A stretch of 64,000 nt of DNA, taken from Jacaranda mimosifolia. Its lineage: Eukaryota; Streptophyta; Magnoliopsida; Lamiales; Bignoniaceae. The DNA is taken from positions 33,646,501 through 33,710,500 of the forward strand of contig CM032117.1 in NCBI GenBank assembly GCA_018894105.1. Reading direction: 5' to 3'. The notes under the pieces are model-generated. The model did not search any database. It was not told where the DNA came from and saw nothing but the letters and a program-made list of their open reading frames with translations. Positions within the stretch are counted from its first letter, which is position 1; the number at the start of each line of letters is the position of its first letter. The translations under genes and the position numbers were made by a program. Positions 1 to 13,508 of the stretch are shown here, one piece after another.

Positions 1-3000
1 ATGGTATAAGAGTTCAGAACTTGCTTCTTCCTAGCACGGCCACATTATTCGTAAAACTCTCTTGCTCCACTAGTAAAGGTTGATTTGAATATACATATGT
101 ATATATATATATATGCACATAATCACCTAAAAATACTTCGTCATAGAAAAAAGATGCTCGATCTTATCACAAATCCCCTTTTTTTTTTTTTTCAAACACA
201 CGTACATTAAGAGTCCGTTAGAGTTCGAACTCCTGACTTGAGAGACTAATGCCACTAGGACTAGGTCACAAGCCACTCGGCATCACAGACCCAAGTTTGA
301 GAATCGAGTGTTCCACAATTAAAACATGAATTATTGGGATACAACTTTCGATGAGCAGTTCATATTTGTGTGTCATGTTTATTTGTAATTTTAAAGATAA
401 GAAAGAAATGCAACAACTAAAGAATAAATATTCACGATAATTTGATGATATACCTTTCAACTGGAAGTCTTCAATTTCTCTGGTATTGATTCCAAGAGAC
501 CAGCGAGTAGAAACTCTGGTGTCGATTGAAATTTGCGTCTCTCGGGGCTCTCCTTTTGAATCCTTCTCCACAAGGATTGCTGGAATATCAGACTTGAGCC
601 AGCCCATTTCGGCATTCTTGTCCGTCCAACAACTGTAGTTGACAGAAAAAGTAACAAAGTCCAAGTATCTGTCCCTACTGCAAACAAATCCTTCCCCAAT
701 ATGGTCAGCCTCCTTAATCAAGTTTCCAGGAGTCGTTGAAAACAGAGAAATATACGAGACTGGTTCGAGCTTTTCTCCGCTCATTCTCGTTGCATCCACA
801 ACATGCACGATCTAGACACCAGAAGAAAATGTTAGAAATTCTATGATTTCTATTATCATGAGATGGCTTTATCACAGAATCGCATTATTCAGTGAGTATT
901 TACGCAACAAAACGACCACAGATAAAAGCTTTTCATGTGGTTTAAATTGAAAGTGGAGCTCTAAACGAGAAATATGAAAAAGGAACTTTGAAACTGACTT
1001 ATTGAAAAGTCAAGTTCAATAAGTATGATGTTTGCATCTGTAAAATAACTGATATCCCGAATACTTTGGTACGGTGATTCAAAAGTAATGAAAATTAAAC
1101 TCGGGATGTTTTGCATATAACCTTAAAACCTTTTACTCATGAAGGTTTTAGCATATGTGCCATGGAGAAACAAATAGGGTACAATGGCAATAATGAAATA
1201 AGAAAAAGATATGCTTCAGTGTTCTGACATGCATCTAGTCGAAGAATTTCAGACGCTTGGCGACAAGATGAGTCACCATAAGCAGAATTACCCTGGCCAA
1301 GGGATGAGATAAAATAACAAAATCCAACACAAGGATTCAATTCTAACCTCAATTCCAAATACCATCTTTATGAAACTGTGGAGAACTAAAATCATATCTA
1401 AGCATGGTTTAGGCAGATACCGGAATATTGTGTCAGATTCACAAAGTTTGAGGGAATATGATTAATGCATATTTATCCCAGTTATAATACTAGACAAATG
1501 GTAAACAAAATGGAGCATATTGATATCAAAGAACACTGGTTTCTCACATTTACAGCTCTAGCAGTATCTTCTGAAAATGGTGGAACAACACCACTGTAAG
1601 CTGCACCAAGTGAGGTTGCAAACAGGATTCCTGTAGCAATTATTATTGGCACTTTTGCACCTACAGAAAAAGGAAATAGAAAAAAACCTTTGTGGGAATT
1701 TTGGAATTCAAAATAGCAATGTAGTCTCGGAAGCATCATAATAAAAAGTAATGGGACCAGTATGGCTTATGTCCAGTTTGACTGTCAGAGAGGATAAATG
1801 TCGGTCTAATTTATTGAATTCAAGTGAAAATTCTCCTATATTCTATTGCACCCTACCCTATCATGCACTAATCGACTATACAGAAAAACATTAACATTTA
1901 AAATAACTGAAAAAAATGGTCAACGGGTAATCTCAACATTAGCTAGGTGTCATGTTTGTCTGCCAGATTTCAAGACCAAGAAATGATTTTTAAGAAAGAT
2001 TTGCTGTGTACTTTGATTGAACAATAATCATATCCTAAGAAAAAAATTGAAAAAACTTTTCTTGATTACAAATCAAACCTCAGGAACAAGAGAACACTAG
2101 CAACTCCAGTATATTATGTGCTGAAAGGCTGTTTTTCTTTTTTCCAGTTTCACCTAATTTCAGTTCTACCTTAATTGTTCTTCCATATTTTGTATATCCA
2201 CATAGATTGGATAAGTAATGGAAATCCAATACAACAAGGATCAATCCATTCTTGAATTGAATTTTAAAAGAAAAATTCCATGCAATTCCATTATTTTTTT
2301 ACAATGCACTCTTCTCTTATAGTTACATTGTCAGCAAAGTGAATGGCTGTAAGATCGCTATTCATTATAGTAACCATCTACCTATTTATATAATGGGTCA
2401 TATGGCACATCATTTCATATTTGAGAGATGGAATACAATAGTGGATGAGAAATAACTTATGCTCCCCAGAAATAAATGATCATCATATCGTTGAATTACC
2501 AAGCCTTTTCTTCAGAAAAAATAGCAAGAAGCTAAAGGCTAGGCAATATAACATCTTAGACCTGCATCCACTACCAGGTTGGTTCAAGTTTTTTAATCTC
2601 CAGGTTGATTTTTTTTTATTTTTTTTTTATATAGGTGTTTAAGAAATCAAATAGATATCACCTCAAGAAGAGCAAAATTGAACGTCACTAAAAATATTGT
2701 TGCGGCAGCAAGTGCAAGACAAAAGAAAATGGCGATATTTTGAGCACCTGAGATGTGAATATATGATAGTAGATACACCAATGTCAAACATACAATAGCA
2801 GCAATGAATAGAGCAACTACTATATTTCCCATCCATTCAGGATTGGTTCCAGGGTTCCTGCACAGAAAGCATGAATATTATTAGTAAATCTAAATTTCTT
2901 GAATATTAAATACATAATTATTTTCCGAAGAACTAGAATTTGGCATGAAAATCACGGATATTATGAAAAGTACCCTCAGAGTTGGTGATATAATAAACTG

Positions 3001-6000
3001 AAAGTGACAAGTCTTTGGGTGTAGCAAGCATGTAGAAAAACTACCCACAAAAGTGTGCAGAAGCAATGTAGCTATGCTAGCATTACGTGAAATAGCAAAT
3101 ATATATACATACAAACAATACATATATATCTGAGTGTGCCAGCACCTATAGTTATGAAGTAATTAACACAAAAGAAACTCTGAAGTAAGAATAAAGACAT
3201 CATCAGATAATCATCATATGTGACTGTCTTAATTGTCAATGAACTAATTGAGCTCACAGGCAGTATATATTTTAGAAACTACATATGACTAAATGCAAAA
3301 TTTCATGCACAAGAAGTCAAGTCTAGCAAAGCCCAGCACGTCCTGAAACCTCAAGTGTGGTGTTTCATCACAGAGAGGTAAAGAAATCTAACAACCATCC
3401 ATTAACAAGAAATCAAATTCTAGAAACAGATATCTGAGATTCAGATAGCACAGGCAATGTCCTTTTTCTTAAGTACAAATAGAGTATACCAATCTAACCA
3501 AAGGAAAGAGTATAATAGAGGAACAAAAACAGCATCAGAAACTAAGGGCTGGTTTGCTTATGTTTTCAAATTCATTTTCACTCATTTGCACCATTTGGAA
3601 ATGAATTATCAACAACTTATCATCATTTTCACCTATAACCCAACTCATTTTCATTTCAAAACACATTTTCCAATAACCTATATATCTTCTCCCAATCATC
3701 TATATATCTTCTCACTCTTCTTCATTATTACTATCTCTCTCCACCTCCAACCTACTGAACCCTGTATAATCATTACTTTTCCAACATACTATCCAAATAC
3801 AAACTTATTTTCAATCACTTCTCTAACTAACTTTTCAAATTTTAAAATTGTTGAAAATGAAAATTGAATTTGAAAACATAAACAAACCAGGTGCAAGGAT
3901 AATTGTGCACACATAAAAAAGGAAAAGAGTAACAATTAAAAAGGGCCTTCAGAATATCAAAGTTCAGTCCAAATGACTATTCTTAAGCACTTTTTATCAT
4001 ACAAGGGTCATTCAAGATTCCTCAAACCAAAACCCTCTAAATGCATTTCAGATTATCAATCTATTACAAACTCCCATGAGGTCACTGATTATTTAAGTCT
4101 CGCTATTCCAACTGATCACAACACTGGGAAGAAGGAAAGAAGATGGGAGCAAAGAAGAAAGAAAACCAGCAATTGAAGCTTAGTTTTATAAATAATGCAA
4201 TCCACTTTTTGAGCAAATTTTCAGAACCATTACCTTACAAAGCGAACGGCAGTTCCAATTATAGTAGCTGACAACCTAATAATCATGCCAGAAGAAAGCA
4301 GAAAGGGCACAAACGAGCCAATTAGCAAGGTCACAGTTTTGAGCGGCTTTGGCAGCCTTGCTGGTGATAGCGTTGCTTCAAGCAAACCATCTAAATATTC
4401 CAGAAAATGAGATTTAGTGGGGGAAAAACATTAAATAAATCGATAGAAGTCAAAGGTTGTGATAGAAAAGGAAACTACTATGCTATGGGCCACTAAAGAG
4501 ATTCACCAATTTTATTTTCATGTTCCTTTATAGAATCCTAGTTAAATTCATATTTACTTCATCGATTTTGAGACATTGCCCATTAGTCTTACATTTTACA
4601 TGGGCATTAATATAGATATCATGCAGTGAGTTAACTTACATGCAAATGCAGGTGAGACCAACCAAGCAAGAGCTAAGTATGAAGAACCAATCCTATAGTA
4701 ATTTCCAACCATCAGAAGAACGAGTGATTGCAGTAAACCAGCTTTAAAGAGCCATCTTTCAGCATCTAACTTAGCTACAGTGGCTTGCAAGCTATCTGGT
4801 AGATTTCTCTTTCTTTCAGCAAATGTATGAGACAAATATGATTCAAGGAGAAGATAACCCACGTGTTGACCAGTAAATGCCCCAAGAAGAGCAGGTGCAC
4901 CAAACAGACCAACTACCAGCCAGGGGCTAGAAACAAATGGCACTGGTGAAGAAGATATAAGGGGAAGAATGAAAGCTACAACCGAGGAAAAACTAACTGA
5001 GCATATCCACATGAGTATGATACTCAAACATGCTAAGGCCAATGATACAGCTGCTGAATAACCACCCATCCATACCGACATAGTCCATATCATAATGGAT
5101 TGCAATATTACTGAATTGTAAAGCTTATTGGCAATGCGCTGACGAAATGTGACCATGTATGTTCCCTGAGATTAGGAATCAAATACTTATAAGACAATAA
5201 TATAGGAAACAAGGAGATACATAACAAAATGTACGAATAAAAAAATGCAAAATTTGAAAAGAATATTAAGGGAGCTTGTCAAGATACCAAAATATCAAAA
5301 TATATAGCTTTGTCCTGGCTGGATTCCATGTCTGATTCTGTTGCCTTGTCTTTAGGAAGGTGGGAGGAGGCTGCTGCATGAAGTAAGAAAGCGAGCATAT
5401 TTTCTCCAAGATGTTGGAGGGAACCAGGTTTCAGAAGCTCTAACTTATCGTTCTGCACCGAAAAGTTATCATGTTTGATAAATTCACATTGCAAACAAAA
5501 TAACTCCCAAGCCTCCTTCACAGCAAGAATGCAGTAGTTTGACACATCTAAGAAACTTAAATAAACATAGTTGTAGCTCAGTTCCTCAAGCTACCTTACC
5601 TTGGTATGGTACACGGCAGTATTATCAGCATATGCAAAGTCGAGCCCTGAAAGCCCTGCAAGCTCTTTGTACACTTGAAAGTCAGTTGCAGATTTTATGG
5701 CTCCAGACGAGAAAATATCCTGAGCATATGAATCATGAGGAGTGTGAGTCCCAATCCACAGGAGAAAGTATAATTTAGTTTATGCAGACCAATTTGGATA
5801 ATCTTTTTTTGTATTTCTCCCCCAACAAACCTGAGCAACTATTTGAGCAGATGGATATTTTGCTACCATGGCAAAGTTCTCAATGGCCCAAGGATGAGGA
5901 CCAGCCTGTTGAACAAACAGGAGTCAAAAAGTCAAATAGGAAGAGGACAAAATTCATTATCATGTGATCTGCTAAGCAATTAAAATCAGTACTGCCACAG

Positions 6001-9000
6001 AGATAGCATGATAGAGTTCTGTAGATGCCATGATCATGAGGTTAATACAAGAGAAATGGGGAGAGAAAATGAGAATTTGATAAACCATAACTTATGCAGG
6101 AAGAGATTAGAAATAGGCAAGTAAGAAACAAATATTTCAGCAAGCTGTGGATTTAGTCAATGCCATTCAACAAAGAAACAGTTAATTGCATAGACTAAGG
6201 TTTGGACTATTTACAGAAAACCTAGAAAGTTACATACTTACATAATTACCAAACCCCCAAGGTTTGCTAATTACTTATTATAGTTTGTAAATATTACACG
6301 TCGTTGCTGATTTTGTTGACATCATCCCCAAATTTTGGTAGAAACCTAAATTTGTCCTAAATGTACTTTCATCAAATGTAATAAGACAAAAATGCCCTTG
6401 AATCAATTTGTAATATTTTTCATACCATAGGGGTATAATTTTAACATTGTTTAAATTACTTTCACTAAATTTAAATTTATTTCAATTTTTATCAAATTTC
6501 ATAAATATTGAACAATTTTTAAACTTCAAACTTTAAATTTAAAAAAAAAAAAAAAAGTTACACTATATTTTTGATAATTTTAATTACTCAATAATGTGAG
6601 AATAAAAAAAATATCTAATAATTTAACTGAATTTAAACTAAGAAATAAAATAAGTAAAAAATTAAAAATTAAAAATAATAATCTAAACCTATCATTTTCC
6701 ATAATATAGTTTTAAAAATTTTACATTGCATACTCAATAATGTTAAAATAATAAAGATATTTAAAATAATTTAATTAAATTTAGTAGAATTTATTTGTTA
6801 ATAAAAAAATAAAATAAGTAAAAGATCTAAAAAAATAAAAATAAAAACCTAGATCTATCTTTTTAGATGATATGATTTTAATAATTTTAAATTATATATT
6901 CAATATCACATATCCGATGTGCTGGCACCTTTTCTCTCCCTTTGATTGGTCTCCATCTCTTTTTCAATTACGAAACAGGCATAAAATTTCCAATTCAGTT
7001 TGTAGACATAACCTTAAAATAATTAAGGTCCAATGAGTTCAACTCTTGACCTAATTTGAGGTTGAATTAATCAGATTCAGTCCAACAAATTAATTTTTCA
7101 ATAGGACTTTATAGTAATAAGATAAATTAGATGATCCAAAACTGAATTTATTTATTAAATAAAAAATAAATTAATAAAAATTAAAGAAAAAATATTTTCA
7201 TCCCTCCCCTCCCCCCAACTCGACCACACACCCGCCATGACCGAGCTGGTCCACGGCCACCTAGCCAGATTTGGCGCCATGGAGACCTGGAGGTTGGGTG
7301 TCTATATGTTATGTTTATACATATGTGTCTTTATATATATATATGTATGTATGTATGTATGTTATATTATACATGATTATATATACGCATATACATAAAT
7401 ATTTTTTAATATACTTTTTTATAGTGGGGCTTTTGTGTCATCTCATTTTTTTGGTTTTCTACTGGTTCTTTTATTATTTTTCAGTTAGGGATTATTTTGG
7501 ACTTTTCACATTTTCAGTCCATTTTAACTCTCAATTGTTGGGGTCAAGGTACTTTTCATTTCAAAAGTTTCATGGATTTTTTAACAGTCCAAACTTCAGG
7601 GGGTTTTGGTAAGTAACCCTAAAAGAAAAAATATATTTCATTCATTCTTTCTTAATAGCTGGCTCACCAAGCATATGCCGCCACATTAACACTAGAAGCA
7701 ATTTTCATAATTTTATCCCTTATTTTGTATGTACATATGTGTTACGTATATGCATGGGTGAGTGTAAAGGCATGTGTCTAGACATATATAAATGCAGTGA
7801 GCCAGAGCCAATAAGAAATCAATAAATCATATTCCTTATCGAAATCAGACCTGGAAAACACCAGATTTGCCTCCTATACCCATGGCTTCCAAATCAACAG
7901 CCATTCGAACTGTATCGCTCCAAGGATGCTGCAGCAATTACATACTAGAATCATTTTAGATATCTAAACAAGTAGCACTTCTTAAGGCTGCCCACATACA
8001 CATGCCAACAGATTTACATACGAGTGAAAAGCTAAAACTAGCAATATGAGAATACAAGCAAGTTTCTTTGAGCATCATGACATCAAAAAGTCTTTCCTTG
8101 AATAAAATTACCCAAATGGCATGCATGTTTCAGAACCAAGAAGAAGAAGAAAAATTAGCAGAGTAATCAAATACTTCTACTTAATATAGATGACAGTGGA
8201 AATCAGAGGAGAAACAATAACCCCAGGTACAAACTGCCTAGTGAAGTATGCATCTCTAAGAATTAACAATAGAGAAGAATCTAATAGAAAACTTGATTGA
8301 CAACCTTTTATAAGAGGAGAATAGATATGCTCATTGGGCATACAAAGAAGTACAATAGGAGAAGATGCTACCATCATGGTAACATATCAAATACTAGAGC
8401 TCTTACACCATTATTGAATAGATTATAGTGAATAACAATGTCAATATTACCTTATAAACAAAAGACAATGTCAATATTAGAGCACATTGAAATTTATTTA
8501 CATATAAACCAAAAATCTGCATGAGAAGGAATCTTCATATCTGCAAACCTGAGTAATAAAGCTGTGAGCACCATTCAAACCTTCCTCCTCCCCTGTATTA
8601 AATAGAAATATAATAGAATTCTTAAATCCATGGGCCCACTGAGAAACTCCTCGAGCAAGCTCCAGCATAACGGCCACACATGAACTGCAATCACCAGCTC
8701 CTTCTCTGGAAATAGCCAAAACAAGAAGTTGATATTTGAAATTCTGCTAACACCATCCTGACTCTGTATTACAGAGTTTAGAAAATACATAATAGATGCG
8801 TGCTTAATCTACAAGCAAAAACTAAGAATGAGCAGACAAGCCCTATTTTAAATACTGTATTCTTCATAAAATATTTTTTCTGAGAATTATTAGAATAGGG
8901 ATTTCGGCAGTGGATGCGCTTGCAGGTGCTGGATGAAACTGAGAATTTTTTATATCCCAGATATTCCTTAGACCTGACATTTTCATTAAATAAAAAAAGC

Positions 9001-10547
9001 AGCTGACTTCCAGAATGTTTTACGCATTTACAAATATAATGAATAAGTTTAGCACATAATTCATCTTCTTATCTGAGTAAGTGGCAAGATTGGGAAATAA
9101 ACAAAAGTGGGACAAATTGGAATCAGTTGAAGAGTGTTGAATGCTACTTAATGTGAACAGCACAATGATTCTTTTATATTCATGTAAGTATGCATTCTAA
9201 GCAAGATGCACAGTGATGAAGCAACAAAATAATTAGCTTGAAACTGTTACCTTCTTTTCCTGCTGCTGATTATATTTAGATCATGTAACATATAAATACA
9301 TATTCCTTATATATTTGATCGTATTGAATTATTCAAGTGTGGTACACTAAAATGTTACGAAGGAAAGCCAAATTCCAAGCAATACCAGAAAGATTTGCCC
9401 TATATATGAGCTCAATAAGTGACTAGTTTACCTAAACTTCTTCTAAAGTTGAGTAAACTTAGATGAAAGGCTGTTGATTGGAAAAGGAAAGAAGAAAATA
9501 TGGTAAAACCTAGAAAGAAAATCTAGAAAAAAATTAGATTGATTTATAACATAATATAAATTTAAATCATATTGCAAACATACGTGGCAAATACGGTGTC
9601 AATGTGAGAGGAAACCAGAATTGCATTTTCTCCTGCTTCAGATGCATACTTGGGCATGATTCTTAATACAATGTGACTCAAATCCGAATAAAGAAGGGTT
9701 TTCCCTTTGAAATGGCCACCAACCAGATTGTTAGCTCCAGATTTCGCATGGAATAAATCTACTTCAACATTAACCTCCCAATGAGCTGTTCTCTTTATAG
9801 TTTCTGATGCCTCTGCAACATACTGCAACAAAAAAGAGGATAAGTAAATCAATATTATAAATTAAATCCCAAGAATGTCACTGCAGCTCCTTATCAAAAG
9901 GGTGTCTTATTTTATACATATCGGGAACAAGGAAATTAGGATAACATACAATAAACTGGAAGTCAATGACCGACAGATGAACCAGATTAAATCATGTCAC
10001 AAAAATATTTGCATTTAAGTATATTGAAAAGCCTGAACAGACAACTAAGGTGGAACTAAAATGAATTTTCCACTATACACCATATACTTCACAACATATA
10101 AGCATAGCAGAATCCCCAACAGTATCAACAACGAAAAGCAAACTGATGCCAGCAGAATATTCAAAAGTCATAATTCAAATCACCATAAATTACCTTTAGA
10201 GCACTCTCCAGAGCATCAGAACCAACAGGATGAGGGCCTAATCGAGCCAATGCCTCGACATGCTTCATAGCCTCATGCTCAGAGAAACCCCTTTTTCCCA
10301 CCTGCTGGAGGGTCAGCGGTGCAGGCAGATTCTCAAATTGATAATGATACACACCCCAAGCCCCATATATGACCAGCACAAACAGTGCAAATATCACATA
10401 AGATGACCTCTTAGTCACCAAAACCACATTCTTATCCTTCAAAACAGTGTTCCCTTTCCCACCACTGTTCTCTTGATTGCCTATCTCACCACCGGTGGCA
10501 CTAGGTGAATTTGGCTTTGAAGAAGCACCTTTAGGCCTCTGTCTCAT
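1..10547 (-). CDS. ERMP1-like: ERMP1-like endoplasmic reticulum M28 metallopeptidase (3' end outside window)
   Basis: This encodes a membrane-anchored Zn aminopeptidase-like protein of family M28, plant ERMP1 type, expected in the ER membrane. Exons by GT-AG borders, in transcript order: 10547-10194, 9822-9584, 8705-8549, 7928-7851, 5905-5831, 5719-5600, 5452-5288, 5165-4640, 4390-4234, 2857-2748, 1660-1548, 811-454, then a partial exon from about 26 or 23 down to 1. All phases agree, giving about 818 residues before the last exon. One transmembrane helix lies at about residues 49-67. The likely Zn and catalytic residues are all present: H191 (SSHIDT), D203 (EGAGDCSS), E237/E238 (NTGEEEG), E264 (VDLEAMG) and H339 (AVYHTK). 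The C-terminal half is multi-helix and hydrophobic, as in the family. No stop or frameshift is seen, so the gene looks functional. The start is the first ATG, directly before MRQRPKGASS. About 50-60 residues should lie beyond the left edge. Confidence 0.93.
179..282 (-). mobile_element. tRNA-derived SINE, copy 1 (in the ERMP1-like gene)
   Basis: Read on the minus strand, the segment begins with a tRNA-like GAGTGGCTTGT A-box-like stretch. It contains GAGTTCGAACTC, which fits the RNA polymerase III B box, and continues with TAACGGACTCTTAATGTACG before ending in an A-rich tail (the run of T near 180-193 on the plus strand). The same body recurs on the plus strand near 11,373-11,480 with the same TAACGGACTCTTGATG block, so this is a dispersed family and not a tRNA gene. 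It lies in the last intron of the ERMP1-like gene. I could not define a target-site duplication. Confidence 0.72.
3546..3893. mobile_element. MITE with ~31-bp terminal inverted repeats, intron of ERMP1-like gene
   Basis: The left end reads CTGGTTTGCTTATGTTTTCA and the right end, reverse-complemented, reads CTGGTTTGTTTATGTTTTCA. The inverted similarity runs on for another dozen bases. The interior of about 280 bp has no coding potential beyond a chance ORF. The size and the inverted ends fit a non-autonomous DNA transposon. The superfamily is unresolved because I could not find a convincing target-site duplication. Confidence 0.72.
6236..7620. mobile_element. Probable non-autonomous Mutator-like element, intron 4 of ERMP1-like gene
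   Basis: The left end holds ATTACCAAACCCCCAAGGTT. The right end, reverse-complemented, holds TTACCAAAACCCCCTGAAGT. These imperfect inverted ends resemble the CCCCCTGAGGTTTG ends of many plant MULEs. The interior is very AT-rich from 6,400 to 6,900 and then has an abruptly GC-rich block at about 7,200-7,310, possibly a captured fragment, followed by a (TATG)n run at about 7,333-7,361. No transposase is present. The exact ends and target duplication are not resolved. Confidence 0.5.
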
Positions 10548-11372
10548 CTTTCTTCAATTTTATTTATCAACTAATTAAGATAAGATAGCCCTGGTAATCG
10601 AGAAAAGGAATCTTTACACCAAAAACAGGAAAGAAAAAAGAAAAAGCAAGAAAACCACAGAGCAGAATCCTTCTGCGTGTGTGGATATGTGCTGTAAGCC
10701 TGTAATCTATGGCAAACAGTCATAATTGTCCGAGATTTGAGAATCTATAAGATGGGTTTACATCGAAACTTCAAAAAACCAGCAGCCCAGATAGAAGAGA
10801 AATATTCTTGGAACAAATAACGAGATATATATGTACACTTACAGATAAATCTCCCCTGAATGGCTGCGTATTGTGATGACGATAGATTTGTTTGAAATCA
10901 AGAAAGTTGATGCAAAGAGGGTATAATAGAAAGGAAGGGAGGAGGAGATGGCATAAGTAAGGAACTCTTTCGTTAGTTGAACTTTTGTTTGATTCGGAGT
11001 TTTTAACAATGTCTGTTACAGTGACGTGGTGGAGTCTGGAGATGCTCTCAGCTGAAATGGGATAAACGTCAACGCAGGTTATTACGACGCCGTATTATAC
11101 CTTGAATCTTCAATTATAAATTTTTAAACTTTCACTCATTTCCAAATTATTTTTAAATTTGATTGAATGTTATATAATTAACTTTGAAGGCAACGATTTT
11201 TTGAAATTTTAAAGTTTTTATATAGTATTATCTTACCATTTCATAATTATTAATTGATGTATCTGAGATCACATTGGCAAAAATAAAATTATTTCAATAT
11301 CGGGGCATGGCTATTAACTAAAAATATTTAAGATTATTTATCATACTTTTTTGCTATATTTAAGGTTGGACA
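10548..11372. other. 5' flank of ERMP1-like gene
   Basis: No coding potential is seen. The part next to the gene (to about 11,090) has mixed composition and probably holds its 5' UTR and promoter on the minus strand. The rest is AT-rich spacer up to the SINE. I could not pick a defensible TATA box or transcription start. Confidence 0.4.
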
Positions 11373-11480
11373 TAGTCGAGTAGCTTGTAGCCCAACGGCA
11401 CAAGTCTTCTGCATAATGTGGGAGATCAGGAGTTCAAGTCCTAACGGACTCTTGATGTGCGTGTGTATAAATAAATTAAT
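11373..11480 (+). mobile_element. tRNA-derived SINE, copy 2
   Basis: The segment has GTAGCTTGTAGCCCAACGG (A-box-like), then GGAGTTCAAGTCC (B-box-like), then TAACGGACTCTTGATGTGCG and an AT-rich tail (ATAAATAAATTAATAAAAA). It shares its body with the minus-strand copy at 179-282. The downstream spacer to 11,733 shows nothing recognisable. Confidence 0.72.
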
Positions 11481-11733
11481 AAAAAGGGTCGGACATAATT
11501 TTCGAATAACTCACTTACATCAGTATTTTGTGCATACAAATATATTTTATGTCCATGAATTTTTGGTCAAATTTTACAAGGTAGTTGTATTTTCTTGTCA
11601 CATATCTTACTTGTCATAGTTAAATTTTTTCATATATGTGAAGACAATGTTAAGATAGGATTTTATTCAATAAATTAACTAAGTTTTCCATAATCCATAT
11701 CTAACATGGGATGGCCTGACAGGCCCAGCCCAA

Positions 11734-12474
11734 TGACATTCAACCAGGACATAAATATGGGGCCTGGCGGCTCAATTGCTTACAAGCCCAATCTATCGGC
11801 CATCACTCGTCCTCGCAGGTTTTATCCATTGAAGCAGAGCACCGACATTCACCTTATCGACCAGATCCTGGTCAACCCAGGACTAGACGCACATTCTCTC
11901 ATTCAACCTATAAGGTTTAACCAGGGTAAGATTATGCCTTGTCGACTAGAGCCTGAAAAGGTATCATGCAGAATTATTCACCTCGACGAGGGAGCTCGAG
12001 CTAAGGCGACAGCTTCTCAACCACATTGAAGGCGTGCCCCCGCATTAATGGTACATGCCACCACAGTACTACCTTTTCTCAGCAGCGCCAGGTTAGTACG
12101 TGCCACCAAGAGTAGTACACTAGGAGGAGAAGACTTCAAAGCCCTCAGATAAGTACAAAAGCCATTTCTACTTTGCGAGGGCACCAAAGTCATATCAACT
12201 CCACTGAGAAGGCTATAAATATCACATTACCAACCTTTAACAAGGTATGCCATTCATTACTCTAAAGCCCTCACTCTGCTGCTCTATTCCCTAGTCAATA
12301 TATACTGACTTGAGCGTCAGAGTACCTTAGCTGAAGGCACCTCAACTAGCCTGACGTTTGCTATTGATCGCAAAATTTAACCCCCATTACATCGAAAACA
12401 ATCTCCTCAACCTCCACCAGGTCGACCACATTGGACCTCAACCTAACATCCTAGCTGATTAGTTTTTACCCTCA
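11734..12474 (+). repeat. 5' LTR
   Basis: It starts TGACATTCAACCAGGACA and ends TTTTTACCCTCA (TG...CA). It aligns along its full length with 17,895-18,664, for example at ACCGACATTCACCTTATCGA versus ACCGATGTTCACCTTATCGA. It lacks about 30 bp that the 3' copy has near 18,265-18,295. A TATA-like TATAAATAT lies at about 12,211. Confidence 0.88.
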
Positions 12475-12479
12475 TCATT

Positions 12480-12497
12480 TAGCGCCATCTGTGGGAA
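12480..12497 (+). promoter_or_regulatory. Primer binding site-like sequence
   Basis: TAGCGCCATCTGTGGGAA lies a few bases after the 5' LTR. It resembles the TGGCGCC-type site, complementary to a tRNA-Asp-like 3' end, that many plant gypsy elements carry, with mutations. Its position supports the LTR boundary. Confidence 0.6.
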
Positions 12498-12519
12498 ACT
12501 TGAGTCCACAATCAAAAAA

Positions 12520-13508
12520 ATGGTGAACACTAGGCGAGCTGTTTCCAAAACAAAGGAAAATAGAGTATCCCCAACATCTCATCCTCGACCTCAACAGGCA
12601 CTAGATGTGGCGAGAGCTAGCGTTCAGCCGAAACAAGTGGTCACCTTGACCATGCCTCAACTCATGCAGCTCATAAGCGAGCAGATATCTACTCAAAATT
12701 TTGCCCAACTATTGCTGCCCTCAATCGACACAACACTCAGCCCGGGTCTACCGCTAGCGTTACTTCCTGACCCACTAAGTGTGAAAAAAGGCCCCTTAGA
12801 GAAAAGAGGGGTCGACATGAGGCTTAGTGACCGCCCATCAGCTGAGAAGGTAACCCTAGTCGATTTCCAACAAAAGAGGCCCGGCAAAACCCTCGTGAAG
12901 AAGTTGCAGACTCCATCGACCATGCCATTCGACCCCCTCGAGACCCGCAGCATGATAAGGTCGAGCATGCGAGGCAATAGATGAACAAGAACCTGACGTA
13001 GGTTGATCAGGAAGAATATAAGGAAGTATCCCATCAGGTGCAACAATTGAATCAATGACTTGAGGAAATTTCAAGGAGAAACTCTGACAGAACTCCCCAT
13101 TATGATGGGGCTCACCTCTTTCGTTATGAGAGGGAGTCGCCATTCATACAAGAGATCATCGATGAGCGAATCGCTGTCGATGCCAAAGTTCCGACCAGGT
13201 TGCCCAAATATGACGGCTCGATGGATCCGAATGAGCACCTTCTCCAGTTTGAGCACATGATGTAGTTACATGGGCATAACGAGTACATACATACAAAGAT
13301 ATTGGTGACCACCTTTCAAGGAATTATGCTCTATTGGTTTGTGAAGTTAGAGCACGTATCGTTTACTCGTACGACCAATTGTACGACAAGTTCTTACATC
13401 AATTTGCTAGTCAGAGGAAGGCGAAGCTCCCCCATACCTACCTACACACCGTTAAATAAAATAGAACTAGTACAAGGTCACGAACAAAACTATATTCGAC
13501 CACCTTAA
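12520..13508 (+). pseudogene. gag remnant of the Tat-like element
   Basis: The open part (12,520-12,984) starts MVNTRRAVSKTKENR, a typical Tat gag start. It is followed by a stop and frame changes. A second stretch in another frame (about 13,090-13,350) contains SPFIQEIIDERI and LPKYDGSMDPNEHL, which match the plant retrotransposon Gag core. Further stops lie after it. It would form virus-like particles if intact, but it is clearly non-functional here. Confidence 0.82.

Noticed and set aside
2647..2747. Longer version of ERMP1-like exon 10 down to 2,662 using a GTGATATC donor
   Set aside because: The family sequence SYIHISGAK continues only if the exon ends at CACATCTCAG (2,748); the longer form gives a wrong phase into the next exon.
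7271..7612. 113-codon ORF with a tyrosine-rich start
   Set aside because: It reads through a (TATG)n microsatellite and an AT-rich transposon interior; nothing resembles a protein family.
11369..11440. Nuclear tRNA gene from A- and B-box-like motifs
   Set aside because: No cloverleaf can be folded, and the body plus A-rich tail recur in another copy, as in a SINE.
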